Assembly: GCA_039720395.1 (NCBI GenBank)
Contig: CM077824.1
Span: forward strand, 23,823,278-23,887,277
Reading direction: 5' to 3'
DNA from: Liquidambar formosana
Lineage: Eukaryota > Streptophyta > Magnoliopsida > Saxifragales > Altingiaceae
DNA: 64,000 bases
Shown here: positions 49,701 to 60,008 of the stretch, in pieces
Position numbering within the stretch: the stretch's first letter is position 1
Layout of the letters: the number at the start of each line of letters is the position of its first letter
Translations under genes and position numbers: made by a program
The notes under the pieces: generated by a model
What the model was told of the DNA's origin: nothing
Database searches by the model: none
The model's input: only the letters and a program-made list of their open reading frames with translations

Positions 49701-49924
49701 ATGGACGATCATTTTACAATTGTAACAGTTCATACATATACATAGGAAATTGAAAACGAAAAGTAATCAAAGTTATTAGAGATGATTATAACGACGGTAA
49801 AGCGTATAAACCGATCCAATAAAGCAAGAAGTACAAAGTTTCGGGGAATATATGAAATGGGTAGTGAAGATTTTGAAACCTGAGTGGTTCTGAGAGTGGA
49901 TCGAACGAGATGGTTGATGGTCAT
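35543..49924 (-). CDS. GABA-T: Gamma-aminobutyrate transaminase, PLP-dependent class III (19 exons, 516 aa)
   Basis: Plant GABA transaminase converts GABA to succinic semialdehyde using pyruvate or glyoxylate, usually in mitochondria. Coding exons (minus strand, 5' to 3'): 49880-49924, 46808-46950, 46461-46545, 46142-46214, 40921-41018, 40275-40367, 39545-39618, 39417-39455, 39232-39320, 39065-39141, 38892-38966, 37680-37727, 37501-37584, 37318-37405, 37152-37230, 36566-36656, 36400-36478, 35946-36061, 35543-35617. They join in one open frame of 516 codons. Landmarks are [25 protein letters not shown] (end of exon 6), [26 protein letters not shown] with the PLP-binding Asp312, and SIAK with the Schiff-base Lys341. 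The first ~60 residues are rich in Arg and Ser, as a targeting presequence. Introns 11 and 17 have GC donors. VICAFGRLG has Ala where many homologues have Gly. Introns carry a TRIM, L1 pieces, a solo LTR and a Copia-like fragment. Confidence 0.96.
36291..36316. repeat. (CA)n microsatellite in GABA-T intron 17
   Basis: About 13 CA units. It lies in one of the two GC-AG introns. Confidence 0.9.
37846..38640 (+). mobile_element. Copia-like LTR plus primer-binding site fragment in GABA-T intron 11
   Basis: TGGTATCAGAG at 38099-38109 is the start of the site complementary to initiator tRNA-Met used by many plant LTR elements. Just before it a stretch ends TTTTATCA (38095). It begins TGTTAATAATC at 37846, giving a candidate 5' LTR of 250 bp. 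About 500 bp of interior-like sequence follows with no clear ORF. No second LTR or TSD was found, so the right border is a guess. Confidence 0.45.
40489..40866 (-). mobile_element. TRIM (terminal-repeat retrotransposon in miniature, 378 bp) in GABA-T intron 5
   Basis: Two 114-bp direct repeats (40489-40602 and 40753-40866) that are almost identical flank a 150-bp interior. On the minus strand the element reads TGTTGGGAAGTCCCACATCC at the start, then TTGTATCAGAGC after the first LTR (initiator tRNA-Met primer site with one mismatch), then GTGAGGGGGAGTAT as polypurine tract before the second LTR. It is flanked by a perfect TSD AAACC (40484-40488 and 40867-40871). Near-identity of the repeats points to recent insertion. 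It lies 50 bp from the exon 5 donor, in the same orientation as the gene. Confidence 0.95.
42091..43443 (-). mobile_element. Solo LTR (1353 bp) inserted into the L1, perfect TSD
   Basis: On the minus strand it begins TGTTGAGTCCTATGG and ends AAAAATATTTTTCA. CTGCT is identical at 42086-42090 and 43444-43448. Removing it rejoins the L1 reading [10 protein letters not shown] with NRRTFEG. A TATA box (TATAAAT, 42868-42874 on minus) is preceded by an array of TTCGAA palindromes (42951-43130). The 'gaccaag...gatgaag' rich body resembles Copia-type LTRs, but no coding part remains. Confidence 0.88.
42951..43130 (-). repeat. CGTTCGAACGG palindrome array upstream of the solo-LTR TATA box
   Basis: CGTTCGAACGG occurs at about 42951 and 42973. 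Variants follow: GTTCGAACA near 43023, ATTCGAAT near 43050, GTTCAAACGG near 43099 and CGTTTGAACGG near 43117. They sit roughly 80-260 bp before the TATA box on the transcribed strand. Confidence 0.7.
44541..45440. other. Part of GABA-T intron 4 with no recognised element
   Basis: AT-rich sequence between two L1 remnants. There are repeated 'aaaccagtt' and 'ttaaacatg' words but no clear ends or ORFs. Confidence 0.4.
45447..45890 (-). mobile_element. L1 LINE 3' end in GABA-T intron 4
   Basis: On the minus strand a broken frame reads [24 protein letters not shown], then (after a shift) FWVLFGLM, the typical C-terminus of plant L1 ORF2. A tail ending in an A run follows (plus-strand T run at about 45442-45456). 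It is a separate copy from the L1 at 41827-44540. Confidence 0.75.
46731..46769. repeat. (GA)n microsatellite in GABA-T intron 2
   Basis: About 19 GA units, with a (CA)n run at 46655-46674 nearby. Only about 40 bp of sequence separates it from exon 2. Confidence 0.9.
46951..49879 (-). other. GABA-T intron 1, mostly AT-rich with one possible MITE
   Basis: No coding content. 'aagagcatctcaaagagtc' at about 48361 and 'attggagacgatct' at about 48798 could be degenerate ends of a hAT-like MITE, but the match is short and no TSD was found. A simple (TAA)n run lies near 48627-48648. Confidence 0.35.
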
Positions 49925-50257
49925 GGCTTATCTTCTTCACCTACACATGCAAGATAGAGAGCAAAAGCGCGTTTCTACAAACGAATTGGCTTCAGTTTCC
50001 GGGTTTTTATTGACAATGACGACATCGATTTCAATTCTTGCGAGGACAGAGTGATGTGGACAACTGTGGACAAGCTGTCACAGATGCTTTCACCAAATTG
50101 ACCATGTATGCTTCCATATATTACCATATGTATTGGGAAATAAATATGGTATTAGTAAATCCCAGTCTCATAAGTCATAATTCTCACTTCCCAATTTTGA
50201 GGGTGGATCTCTACCAAAAAAAAAAAAAAAAAAGAAAATTTGAGGGTGGATCTGGTG
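49925..50257 (-). promoter_or_regulatory. Upstream region of the GABA-T gene
   Basis: Only about 330 bp separate the ATG from a hAT element beginning at 50266, so the distal promoter may lie within or beyond the transposon. I found no convincing TATA box. The first 100 bp are more GC-balanced than the surroundings. Confidence 0.4.
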
Positions 50258-50265
50258 GTCTTAGG

Positions 50266-50722
50266 TAGGGTTGGTCATTTGCGTTCAAACCCACGAACCC
50301 ATCTAAACTCACTCAAATTAAATGAGTGTACACAAATAATTTTATTAATTGAGTTGTAACTAGGTGCCCATAAAGAACCCAATTAATAATTGGGTCTAAT
50401 TGGGTTTGAGGAAATTAGTGGGAAGTCCATATGCAAGACTTAATGGAGGCAAAAATCCTCTCAAATTTCCTATCCAGCCACAAGTCCAAAAATGAGTTGG
50501 AGCATTAATGTTTCATTGTAAATTAGATTTATATTTGGGGAAATTAGCAATAACCCCTATTAGGGAACTGCTTTTAACAAAAAACCCACCATAAGATTTT
50601 TTAACTCCAAAACCCCTTTTTTAAAAGATTCTTCAAGCAAAAGGAAATATTTTTTTAAAAATACCTATTTTAACCTTTTATATTTACAGCCTAATTCATT
50701 TACGGGAAGAAGGGAGGGGGGA

Positions 50723-50760
<38 letters not shown>

Positions 50761-53700
50761 AGAGGAGTGATAGCAGCAGTTGAAGAGGGAAGGCAACAAT
50801 GGCTATGAAGATCTGGTTTTGAGGAAGAAGAAGAAGAAGAAGAAGAAGCAAATGAAGTAGTGAAAGAAGAAGAATGAGAAGAGAGGCATTCGACTATAGT
50901 ATCAGATCTGAAAAGGTAGATCAACCTTCTTCTTTGATGGCGATTGAACTTCTCCGACCACCTTCCTAGATGTCGTCATCTTCTTCTTCTTCTTCTTCTT
51001 CTTCGTCTTCTTTAAATTCCAGATCTGGGCTGGTTTATTTATTTATTTTTTTTGTCTTTGTTTGAAACTTCAGATATATTCATTTTTGGGGTGTATGATT
51101 TGTTCAGAAATTTTTTTTGACTATTTTTCTTATTCCAACAGTATATTGGTACTGTTGCACACTATTTTTTGTAACAACGCAATTTGTAGTTGTGTTTTTT
51201 AATATGGAACAGTATGCTATCATTGTGTAATTACCATTTTCGAACAGTATATTGCTACTATTGCACACTATTTTTTGGAACAATGCGATTTGTTTTGCCA
51301 AAAGTATCATGTTACTATCTATATTACTATTTTGAGTTTTTTTCCTTGAAATTCATATTTTTTTGTTTTAAATAGTATGATGATACTGTCACCTATAGTG
51401 TTTTTTATAACACAAATAGTAAACTGTTATTATGTTATTATGTGGTGTATAATTTTTCTAAAGCAAACAACAGTAAATTGATACTATGCATGTATAAATT
51501 TTATAAAATACACAACAGTAAATTGATACTATTGTATATATAAATTTTACAAATCACATATAGTAAACTGCATGTTATTATTAGCTATGATATATTCTCT
51601 CTGGAAGCACTTTGGTATGCTCGAAAGAGAGAAAAAAAAAACCCTATAATTGACTTTTGGTATGGTGCGAATGATGAAATGTGACTTTTGAAAACTTTTT
51701 AATGCCGTTTCTTTTTCTATATATATTCTCGCTGGAAAAAATGGGGCATGGGAGAAGCCTGATTTTTGGGCGGGGGGTGTGAAATGGCACGTTTGTAAAT
51801 AAAGGTAAGTTGTTAAAATAGGGGTGTTTTAGTCCTTTTACTATCAAAAGGGGTTTTTACCAAGCGTTAGTTTTTGTGGGTTCTATTGTCTAAGAACTCT
51901 TATATAGGGGGGTTTTGGCCAAAATTCCCTTTATATTTTCTTTTAATGACATATTTGCCTTATTGACTGTAAATTAATGGTAAGAAGTCTCATTATGTTA
52001 TGGCATGTATTTTGGGTTTTGCTCCATGATATACAGTATTTGTAAAGATTTCATATCTGAAAAATATTACCCACTATTCAACTTTGAATTTTGAAAGGAT
52101 ATCATGAAACAAGATAATGTTTTATAGTTTGTGCTTTAAAATTTTTTTATTGAGTTTTCTATGTGACCCACTTCAATTATAAGCAAAACATAAAGTTACA
52201 TGCTTGGAAAAAGCTCAGTTATCCAATAACACAAATGTTTGGAAAACACATTAAAAATTGTTTTAAGTTTCTAAATTTAAAACAATTACGCGTAACTGAT
52301 TTTAACACTTGTCATTTTCAATTTATCAAATGTAACTGTGTATAGATATAATTGTTTTCAATACTTTTATTTACTATTTAAATTTGAAATTATCTTAAGA
52401 ACTTGTTATAAACAATTACATGTAACTGTTATCAAAACATAAAACAATCACATGTAACTATAAACTAAAAAACTATAACAATTACATGTAATTGTTATCA
52501 AAATAGTTATATGTAAATATTAGCATTATATTCACAAAATATATGCATTATTTTTCATTCATGTAACTTTTCCAACCCATAAAATATCTTCATATAAAAA
52601 TATATTAACAATTTGAGCACCAAAATATATGCATCATTTATTATTCATATAATTGCTCACGCAATTTTTGGAAATATTATAGCCTAAAATCCCAAATTGT
52701 CTCCTTAATTTATGAGCACAAATTTTAGAAATATTATAACCAAGATTCTCTCCTTAATTTATGAGCCAATGACACTTGCGTAGGATATATGTTTCTTTGT
52801 GAGCACTATGCGGGCATTTTTGTCACACAAATATTTGGTGAACTCTATGCAATATAAGTTCTGTTTTTAGACTTTTGCCTATACAATTCCCATTTTAAGG
52901 ACTTATGGCCAAATCCCCCATTGGGTTTAGATAAAAGTTATCGAGTATGAAATAAACCCGAAAGGGTTGAACTCTCCTCCGCAGTTCGCGTAGTTTAGTT
53001 CTCTATACCCTCTAGGTTTTCAATCCCTAACATTTTTCTATGCTCCACTGCCGTTTGTCTCCTTCAACACCGCAACTCTTGTGATGCCGCTACTCTTCTC
53101 CTTTAACACCACAACACTCCTGCTACATCGCGCATCTGGATCGAGCTTCGGCGACTCAGGTACACCACCATCTCCACCTTTTTCTCCAGTAAACCACAAG
53201 TAATCCATCTTCACCGAAAAAAATTGAAAGCTCTTATGACTCTCCTTTCTTTCCTATATACAGCTACAACTTCCTGGTGGTGGTGGTGGGTGGAGACCCA
53301 AAAGATGTGGGTAAGCCTTCTTGTGTTGACTCTGTTCTTGTGCTTCTTAAATGGGAAAAACACTCATATGATCTTCGAAAATGGGTGTGATTTTCTTTCA
53401 TTTTCTCGATTGCAAAAAATGGGGAAAATCAATTGATCTTGGTGCTAACCTCTAATTCAACAATTAATGAGGTTTGAAAATATGGAGTTTTGATGCTTTT
53501 TTGTCTTTTGCATTGTTTTCATGTGTTTCCAAGGAATGGAAATATTGGAGGTGGCTGTAATGGGGACGGTGGAGGCAGGACATTGGCGATGGGTCGGATT
53601 ATCACAGTATGAGTCAACTTGGATTATCACAGTGTGAGAGTCAGTGTGAGAGTTGGACACCGGCAATGGCTCTATTTTCAGTAACCCCTTGGACTATCAC

Positions 53701-53872
53701 AGTGTGAGAGTCAATTCAACAGAGGTCGACACCTCACGGGTTGGGTTGGGTTTGCTTGCAAAATAAATAGGTGATTTTGGGTTTAGTTACATAAATGGGT
53801 TGGGCCGGGTTTGGGTGACATTTTAATTCAACCCATCTAAACCCGCCCAAACCCGCCCAATTGCCAAGGCTA
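50266..53872. mobile_element. hAT-like element (3607 bp) with perfect 8-bp TSD
   Basis: The left end TAGGGTTGGTCATT and right end (reverse complement TAGCCTTGGCAATT) are an imperfect inverted repeat. GTCTTAGG is identical at 50258-50265 and 53873-53880, the 8-bp duplication of hAT elements. Subterminal AACCCATCTAAAC words occur near both ends. No transposase is visible. A MULE occupies 50537-51929. The element sits immediately upstream of the GABA-T gene. Confidence 0.78.
50537..51929. mobile_element. MULE-type element (1393 bp) nested in the hAT element
   Basis: It begins GGGGAAATTAGCAATAACCCC and ends GGGGGGTTTTGGCCAAAATTCCC, an imperfect inverted repeat. TTTATATTT is identical at 50528-50536 and 51930-51938, the 9-bp MULE duplication. 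It contains (GA)n at 50729-50753, (GAA)n at 50824-50847 and (CTT)n near 50982-51004, and several 'acagtatattg-tactattgcacac' repeats from 51138 to 51560. Confidence 0.8.
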
Positions 53873-54379
53873 GTCTTAGGTCTCTTGACAAGCAATAACT
53901 TATGGGTTTCAATTTTCATTATTTCCTCTTAAGGTTAATCCAATTGATTTTGTTCTCTATGTGGAAACAAGAGGATTGAATGTGCTTAGAATGATTAATC
54001 AAATATGTAAGCATCTCAAAATTTCTTAATATCTAAAAATATTAATATATGGGAGGATTCCATTAACACCTAGTGTAAATTTTTTTACACTTACACCTGT
54101 AAATATCTTTATATATAAATCATATTTCACCAATCTAATCATTGGATTACATATTCTTTTTATGCACGTCATGCATGCCAAATTTCAAGTTAATCAAAGA
54201 TAATGAGCTATGTCATCTATAAAGTGCTTGAAATTAAAGTTTCTATTGACACCTGTATAAGTAGAAAACTGTAATACCTTTTTTAAGCCTTAGATCTACT
54301 TTAATCCATCGGCCAAATTCAATCCCACTTCATCCATCTTACTTACAAGTTTGGGTTAGAAATTAACCAAATTATTTTT

Positions 54380-54872
54380 GGATAAATATCCAAAATATCC
54401 CTCAAAAAAAAAAAATTATATCCAAAAACCCCATAAAGTAATTTTCCTATCAGAAAACCCCAAATAAGGTTCAAATATATCCAAAAAACCCAACTCTCTA
54501 ACTTCCATCCAATTCTGTTTAAATTATACAGCTTTTGGACCGGCATACCCTTTTTATAATTATTTGTTTATTTATTTTCTTGTCTTTTTTTTTTTTTTTT
54601 TTTCCTTTTTGTGATAAATGACAAATAATCGACTTATTAGATAAACAAGATGGTAATATAAATTTTGAATAGTTATTTTTATATTTTAATAAAAAATGTA
54701 ATAAAGGTATTTTAGTCAAAAAATTCATCACTCAAACGGAGTTGAATGGAAGTTAAGTTATTGGGTTTTTTGGATTTAGTTTTACCCTATTTTGGTTTTT
54801 CTGATAGAAAAATAATTTTATGGGGTTTTTGGATATAATTCTTTTTATGAGGAATATTTTAGATATTTTCCC
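54380..54872. mobile_element. MULE-like MITE related to the one at 12864
   Basis: Left 'ggataaatatccaaaatatccctc' and right 'gaggaatattttagatattttccc' are inverted repeats. Inward, 'atccaaaaaccccataaagtaattttcctatcagaaaa' faces its complement. The words 'tccaaaa-cccc' and 'ttttcctatc' are shared with 12864-13456. No TSD was identified. Confidence 0.7.
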
Positions 54873-55286
54873 ATTAGAAACTTAGAACTCCAAACCTCTC
54901 TTCTTTCCATCTCATTCATGTCTCTCTCTCTTGCCCAACCCCCCATCCTATGACTCCATGTCTCACAGTTCAGATCATTTCATCTTCGAAGGAGACCTTC
55001 TTAATCTCAAGCTAGATAATTATTATTGGTCCTAGGCTTGCCTCCAAAAGCAAGTATATGTATGGGTAATTCACAGTTCAGATCAAGCTTGTATATATAG
55101 GGTTACTTTGCTATTAAAAAAAAAATAAAAAATGGAACTTTGTGTTGGAATGACTTTTGGGATTTATTTTATTTTATTTATAATATTGCTAGACCACTGC
55201 TTAACATTGCAGCGGCATCTCCACTAGAATGGGTCAAACAGATTTGGGTTTAGCACTTGCATTAGTTCTCATAAGCGAGCGCTTCA

Positions 55287-55520
55287 TTTTTTTTTTTTTT
55301 TTTTTGGGCCAGAAACAATAAGATTTATTAGAATAATAAGAATTTAATACATCACATAAGGAAAATCCTCCAATAGATCTAGTATCAACCAGTTTAAGGG
55401 TTCTTCAACCCAATCATCTTGCTCAGTAAGACTAATGGCAAACTTTGCTAGAATATCAGCCACCCTATTACAACTTCTAGGTACTGCACAAAATCATAAA
55501 TCCAGTCCCATAACCAAACA
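55287..55520 (-). mobile_element. LINE 3' end with RNase H remnant
   Basis: On the minus strand the frame reads CAVPRSCNRVADILAKFAISL and W-EEPLNW, matching the C-terminal part of the RNase H-like domain of plant LINE ORF2 (PRSxNxxADxLAK). A stop, a short tail and an A run (plus-strand T run at 55287-55305) follow. Confidence 0.75.
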
Positions 55521-55850
55521 AAAGAAATTGTTCAGAACTTAGAGAAGAGAAGAAATTATGCAAGCCTTATGGCTGAATTATAGAATCAGATAATATTATT
55601 CAAGGATTCTTTGAAGAAGACATAGTAGAAGCATAGAAAATCAGAAATTCTTTTGCTTTAGTCCAATTGGCCTCAATTGCTTGCAGCTTAGCCTCAATCT
55701 CAACTTGTCTATTTCAACAACCTCTTCATCTTTACAAAGTTGGTACTCCTCAACCAATTTATGGGCTACTACCACATGTCTTTCCAAAGAATCAGCAATT
55801 TTGGATTATTTTTTCTTTGCTTGGTTCAACTTCTCTTTCCTATCAGCCAA

Positions 55851-58657
55851 CTATTTCTCCTCATTCCCAAGGTTGACAATGATGGATTCACCTGTTTTAT
55901 AAGTAATTTCTATTTTGTTAGCAACTGCAAATTCCTCATCTAGCTTTGCTTGAAGATATTTTAGCTTGGCAAGCAAAGATTTGTTCTCTTTGTCTGCTTG
56001 ATGGCTGGAAGTAAAGGAAGAGAAAATCGACCTTAGTTGTTCTAAGAACATGTTGTGATTCTCCTCATTACTACTTGTTCAATGCTAGATAATTGAGTAT
56101 GAATTGAAGACATGGGAGCATTCATTAAAGAGTTCAACATTTTCTCGGATTTTTCAATTTTAGTTCAGTCTGATGGGGTTAAAGAAGAGGAGATGGTTAG
56201 TGATGCATGTTTAGACTTGATTAAAGATTTTAATCTTTGAAGTGAAGCCAAAGACGAAGAGATTTTTCGACTAGGAAAGGCTGAAACAGGAGTCACGTTA
56301 GATATTGGATCAGTAGTTTGAGAATCCTTTACTAATAGGTCGATTGAGGGGGGGTGAGTGCTTACCCTTCATCTTTGTCTTCTATTACTTCTTCATGAAA
56401 TGGGAAAGATTCGGCCTGTTGTTGGGGTTTGGCAATAGAACTTAAAACTTGAATAGACTTGGCATCTGACTCTTTCTTTGATTGAGAGATAGACGCAAAG
56501 AGTTCTTCGATGTCATCCTTTTTCTTAGCCTTTTTCGGCCAGCTTTAGAAGGTATAATAGCCATAGGCCAACCATGCTTCTTTTAGGCCTTCGCAGGTTC
56601 TTCTTTTAAAGAAGAAGGAATTTCTAGTAATGGCTTTGGAGGTCGTTCTTCATAGGTAGGAGTATCTGAAATATGAGAAATATTTTTACCAAGTTAGATA
56701 AGAGAGAAAGTGATCATTGAAAATAAGTTTGAAAATATACCTATGGAAAAGGTTGATACAAGCCACACTATTCACTTAAATTGATTAGCTAATTTTCTAC
56801 TGGCTCTCTTGCTCACTGAGGTAAGTTCGTTGGGAGAAGTAGGAATCTTGACTAGTTCTAAGAGATCAGCAATTACAAATTTAGCCAATGGAGTCATAGG
56901 TCGACGCTTAGACAACTATTTCTCGAAAGCCATATAAAACTTGGCTTGATTTACTTTCTGGCCTCTGAGAATTTTATCTTCATTTTTCTCCAAGACTTTG
57001 TCAAATTTGTTGGCTTTTAATTGAATTGTTGCTCTTTCGATTTCATCTATCATGTTCCATTTATTACTTGGGACCTGTTTGATTTTATAAAACTTCTCAA
57101 AAGCTAAAATTGATTAATAATCTTCATATTTATCAAGAGGAATACCTTTTTTCTTCTTGTCTGTCGGTCTTGACCCTACAGGCTGCATAGAGACTTGGTC
57201 AGTTTCTCCACTTGAGCTATCCTCAGAAAAATAGAATGTTGGAAAGAGAATAGATGAATCATAAGGCCAAGTTTTCTTAATATACTGGGCCAAAAAAGAA
57301 TCAAATTCAGGTAAAGCTCTAGGAGTTTTCTTGGAAAAAATGGACATTTTGAAGGTCAATTTTAAACATCTAAAGATATTATCTACCCCTTCAACTTCAT
57401 CAAGGTCCCTAAGCATGATTCTGTGAACAAAACTATCATTTACATAATAAGCAAGAGGGAAAATAAAGGATTGTACAAAGCCAAATTGTCGAGCCACAAA
57501 GTGAGGGCAATAAATTTCTACTCCACATTTGTTATTGCCTGAATTCTCAAGAATTGTTCTATAATAAAGGTCACGAGGAATTAAAACACTCCACCAAAAT
57601 TTGTGAAGGCTATCAGTCAATGCTTTGAAGGAAACAGCTGCCTTCATCCATTCTGAATTGAATTTAACAGGAAAAAATGGGCAAAACTGTTTTATGGAAC
57701 GTTTGGGACAAGTATAAAGAAAAGAGAAATATTGATCAAAAGAATGCAGATTATGAGAAAAATGAAGATATTGAAAACTATGATAAAGAATGTCAGACCG
57801 ATCTTTGAAAATCCAAAGGAGACCTCCCCATGTTTGAAAGCCAGAAGAAAAAAGATTAAAGAAACCATGATAAAGGTTTGACAAAACTAAAGGAGCCAAG
57901 GCTACCTTGCATCCCCTTGCCAAATAAAGAGCTAATTTTAATTTGGCTTTCACAATTTTAAAAGAAGGATAACAAAAAAGAAACTTACAAATCCAAAGCA
58001 AAAGAAAAGCAACATATATGGTCTCTTCTAAGTTGCCACTTTTCTTTTTGTAAAGAGACATAAATTTAGAATAAGAAGTGGATTTTTTGTCAAAAAGAAT
58101 TGGCAAGTTATGTCATGGGATTCCAGTTATGGCATTAATCCAATTTCCATTAGGCCAAAGACCGAACAGAATAGCGAGGTCAAGAAGAGTAGGAGTTATC
58201 ATACCAAACTTCAAATGAAGTGTATTAGTTGAAACTGACCATAAACTGATGGTCGAAGAAAGGAGCTCCCTATTAATTGGTATTTAAAACTTGGAAAATG
58301 AATTATTTCATAAATACCAATATCCTTCCATTCTTCAGCCTTAAATGAATAAATACGATTAAACTGCTCATTCCATTCTAAATTCCTATTCGGCCAACAA
58401 TGAATTATTCCAGAGAAGGAACTTTTGAGGTTACTTACTGGATTTTCATAAACAAAAATTTCAGACTTATGCTTCAGAAATAATAATGGAACAAATTGGG
58501 TAGCTTCAAAAGAAAGAAATCTAGGCCCTAAAGTGTAAGAGTAATTTTCAAGGGGAATAAGTACCTGAATATCAAGGACTATTGGATCGATAGACAAAAA
58601 TTTCTCCAAACGATCCTTCTCAGAGAAATCAACATCACCGGAGTTATGTTTAGACAT
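55851..58657 (-). pseudogene. Plant mobile domain (PMD) gene, broken, probably transposon-borne
   Basis: The minus-strand start is MSKHNSGDVDFSEKD at 58657. The first frame runs to a stop at 58211 and includes EWNEQFNRIYSF and EEWKDIGIYEI. The reading then shifts frame near 58240-58260 and continues SVSTNTLHLKFGMITPTLLD and AILFGLWPNGNW, the 'GxMTPTLxDxAxLxGLxxxG' signature of PMD (PF10536). A TGA at 58115-58113 interrupts it. The longest piece follows (57114-58106, 330 codons) with CPHFVARQFGFVQ-like PMD residues. Further broken frames reach a coiled-coil-like tail SLLAKLKYLQAKLDEE at 55851-56051. PMD proteins are domesticated in the MAIN/MAIL silencing factors and are also carried by transposons. 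The two lesions and tail stops make this a pseudogene. Confidence 0.7.
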
Positions 58658-59176
58658 ATTGAGATTGGAGGACGTATAGCGGAAGATGAAAACTCGAAGT
58701 TCAATGCCGCTTGAAGAAGACAGAAGGATTACCAAATAAAGATAAGGAGTGATCTGTAAAAGTGAAAGCTGAAGAGTCTAGAAGACGGTGGTAGCCTTGA
58801 ACGAAAGAAGGAAAAGTGAAGATTCCCAGCAACTGTGACACCTTAGAGAGAGAAGCTTTGGTTTGGGAAGAAGATGAAGATGAAAAAGGTTTCGAAAAGG
58901 TTTTTAGAACATTTTGGCGCCTTAAAAGAGAAATAAAAAGACATTTAGAATGATATGTTTCTTTGAAACATGTGCAATCACGGTGTGATTTGACTTTGTA
59001 ATTATCTAATGCCATAAAAATAGTAACCAACAGGTGAATGACACATAGCATGATGTCAACAGTGTTAGGAAGCTAACACGCGGCATGAGAAGAAAATATT
59101 TTTGTGAAAATATCTAAGTGTTGAAATAAGCCTATTTGATTAATGGAATATTTTACAAAATACAATATTAATAAAT

Positions 59177-59700
59177 TGTGGGGGGCATCTTTACACCTTA
59201 AAAATTAGCTTAAAGAGATTGCAATTTAGTTCGGCCAGTAAGGTTGCAAAAATACTTCATCTTTTGAAGTCGACCAAGTAAGGCCGAACATTTGGTTTGA
59301 AGTAGTTATGCCATAGAGTAGTTATTGCTTGCACGTTTGAAATAGTTATTCAAGTCATGGGAACATGGTAGTTATGGACGAATTTCTTGGGAGCAGTTGC
59401 TGCTTGGGCATATAAAAGCTGAAAGACAGCCATTTGAGAAGGACCTTTAATTAAATCAACAAATTAGTTCCCAATGAACTTTTATCTTTTTCCTTTTCTT
59501 TGTAGAACTTAGGATTTAAATCTAGAAATGTATGCTCCTTTCTGGTTAGAGGCGTGTGCACCCCTTTACTTACCGTTGCAATTTCAAAAATTGTTAATGA
59601 AATAGCTTCCTCCATAGTAAGCTTTTGTTTTTAATTTCTGTTATTATTACGTTTATCTCTTTTAACCATTGGAGAAAAAGTGCTTGAGTCCATTCAAGGT
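59177..59700 (+). mobile_element. Possible LTR or LTR fragment
   Basis: It begins TGTGGGGGGCATC at 59177. A TATA box TATAAAAG lies at 59411-59418 and is followed by leader-like sequence. No matching second LTR, TSD or clear right border was found. If it is a 3' LTR, the PMD gene just upstream would be an antisense ORF of the same element. Confidence 0.35.
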
Positions 59701-60008
59701 AAGGTAGAACCCACAATTCATCACAAAGTTGTGGTTGGCACAATTGCACGACCAAATCCGCAGAAAAGATTATTTGGAGGAAACACTACCCCATCCCACC
59801 TAGGGGTGAAAAAACAATCGATAAACCAAACGACCAAACCGACCAGTTTTGATAAGTTTTTTGCAAGGTTTGGTTGGGATCGGTTTTAGTTTGATATAAT
59901 TTTCAATTTTCAGTTCGGGAGCAGTTCAATGATTTTAAAATCGAAAACCGACTGAACCGACCAATTGTTGTTATTATATTATTAAAATCATGATATATAT
60001 GTATATTA

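Noticed and set aside
57114..58106. 330-codon ORF as an intact gene
   Set aside because: It is the middle of the PMD reading. The protein clearly continues upstream across a stop and a frameshift, so it is a pseudogene fragment.
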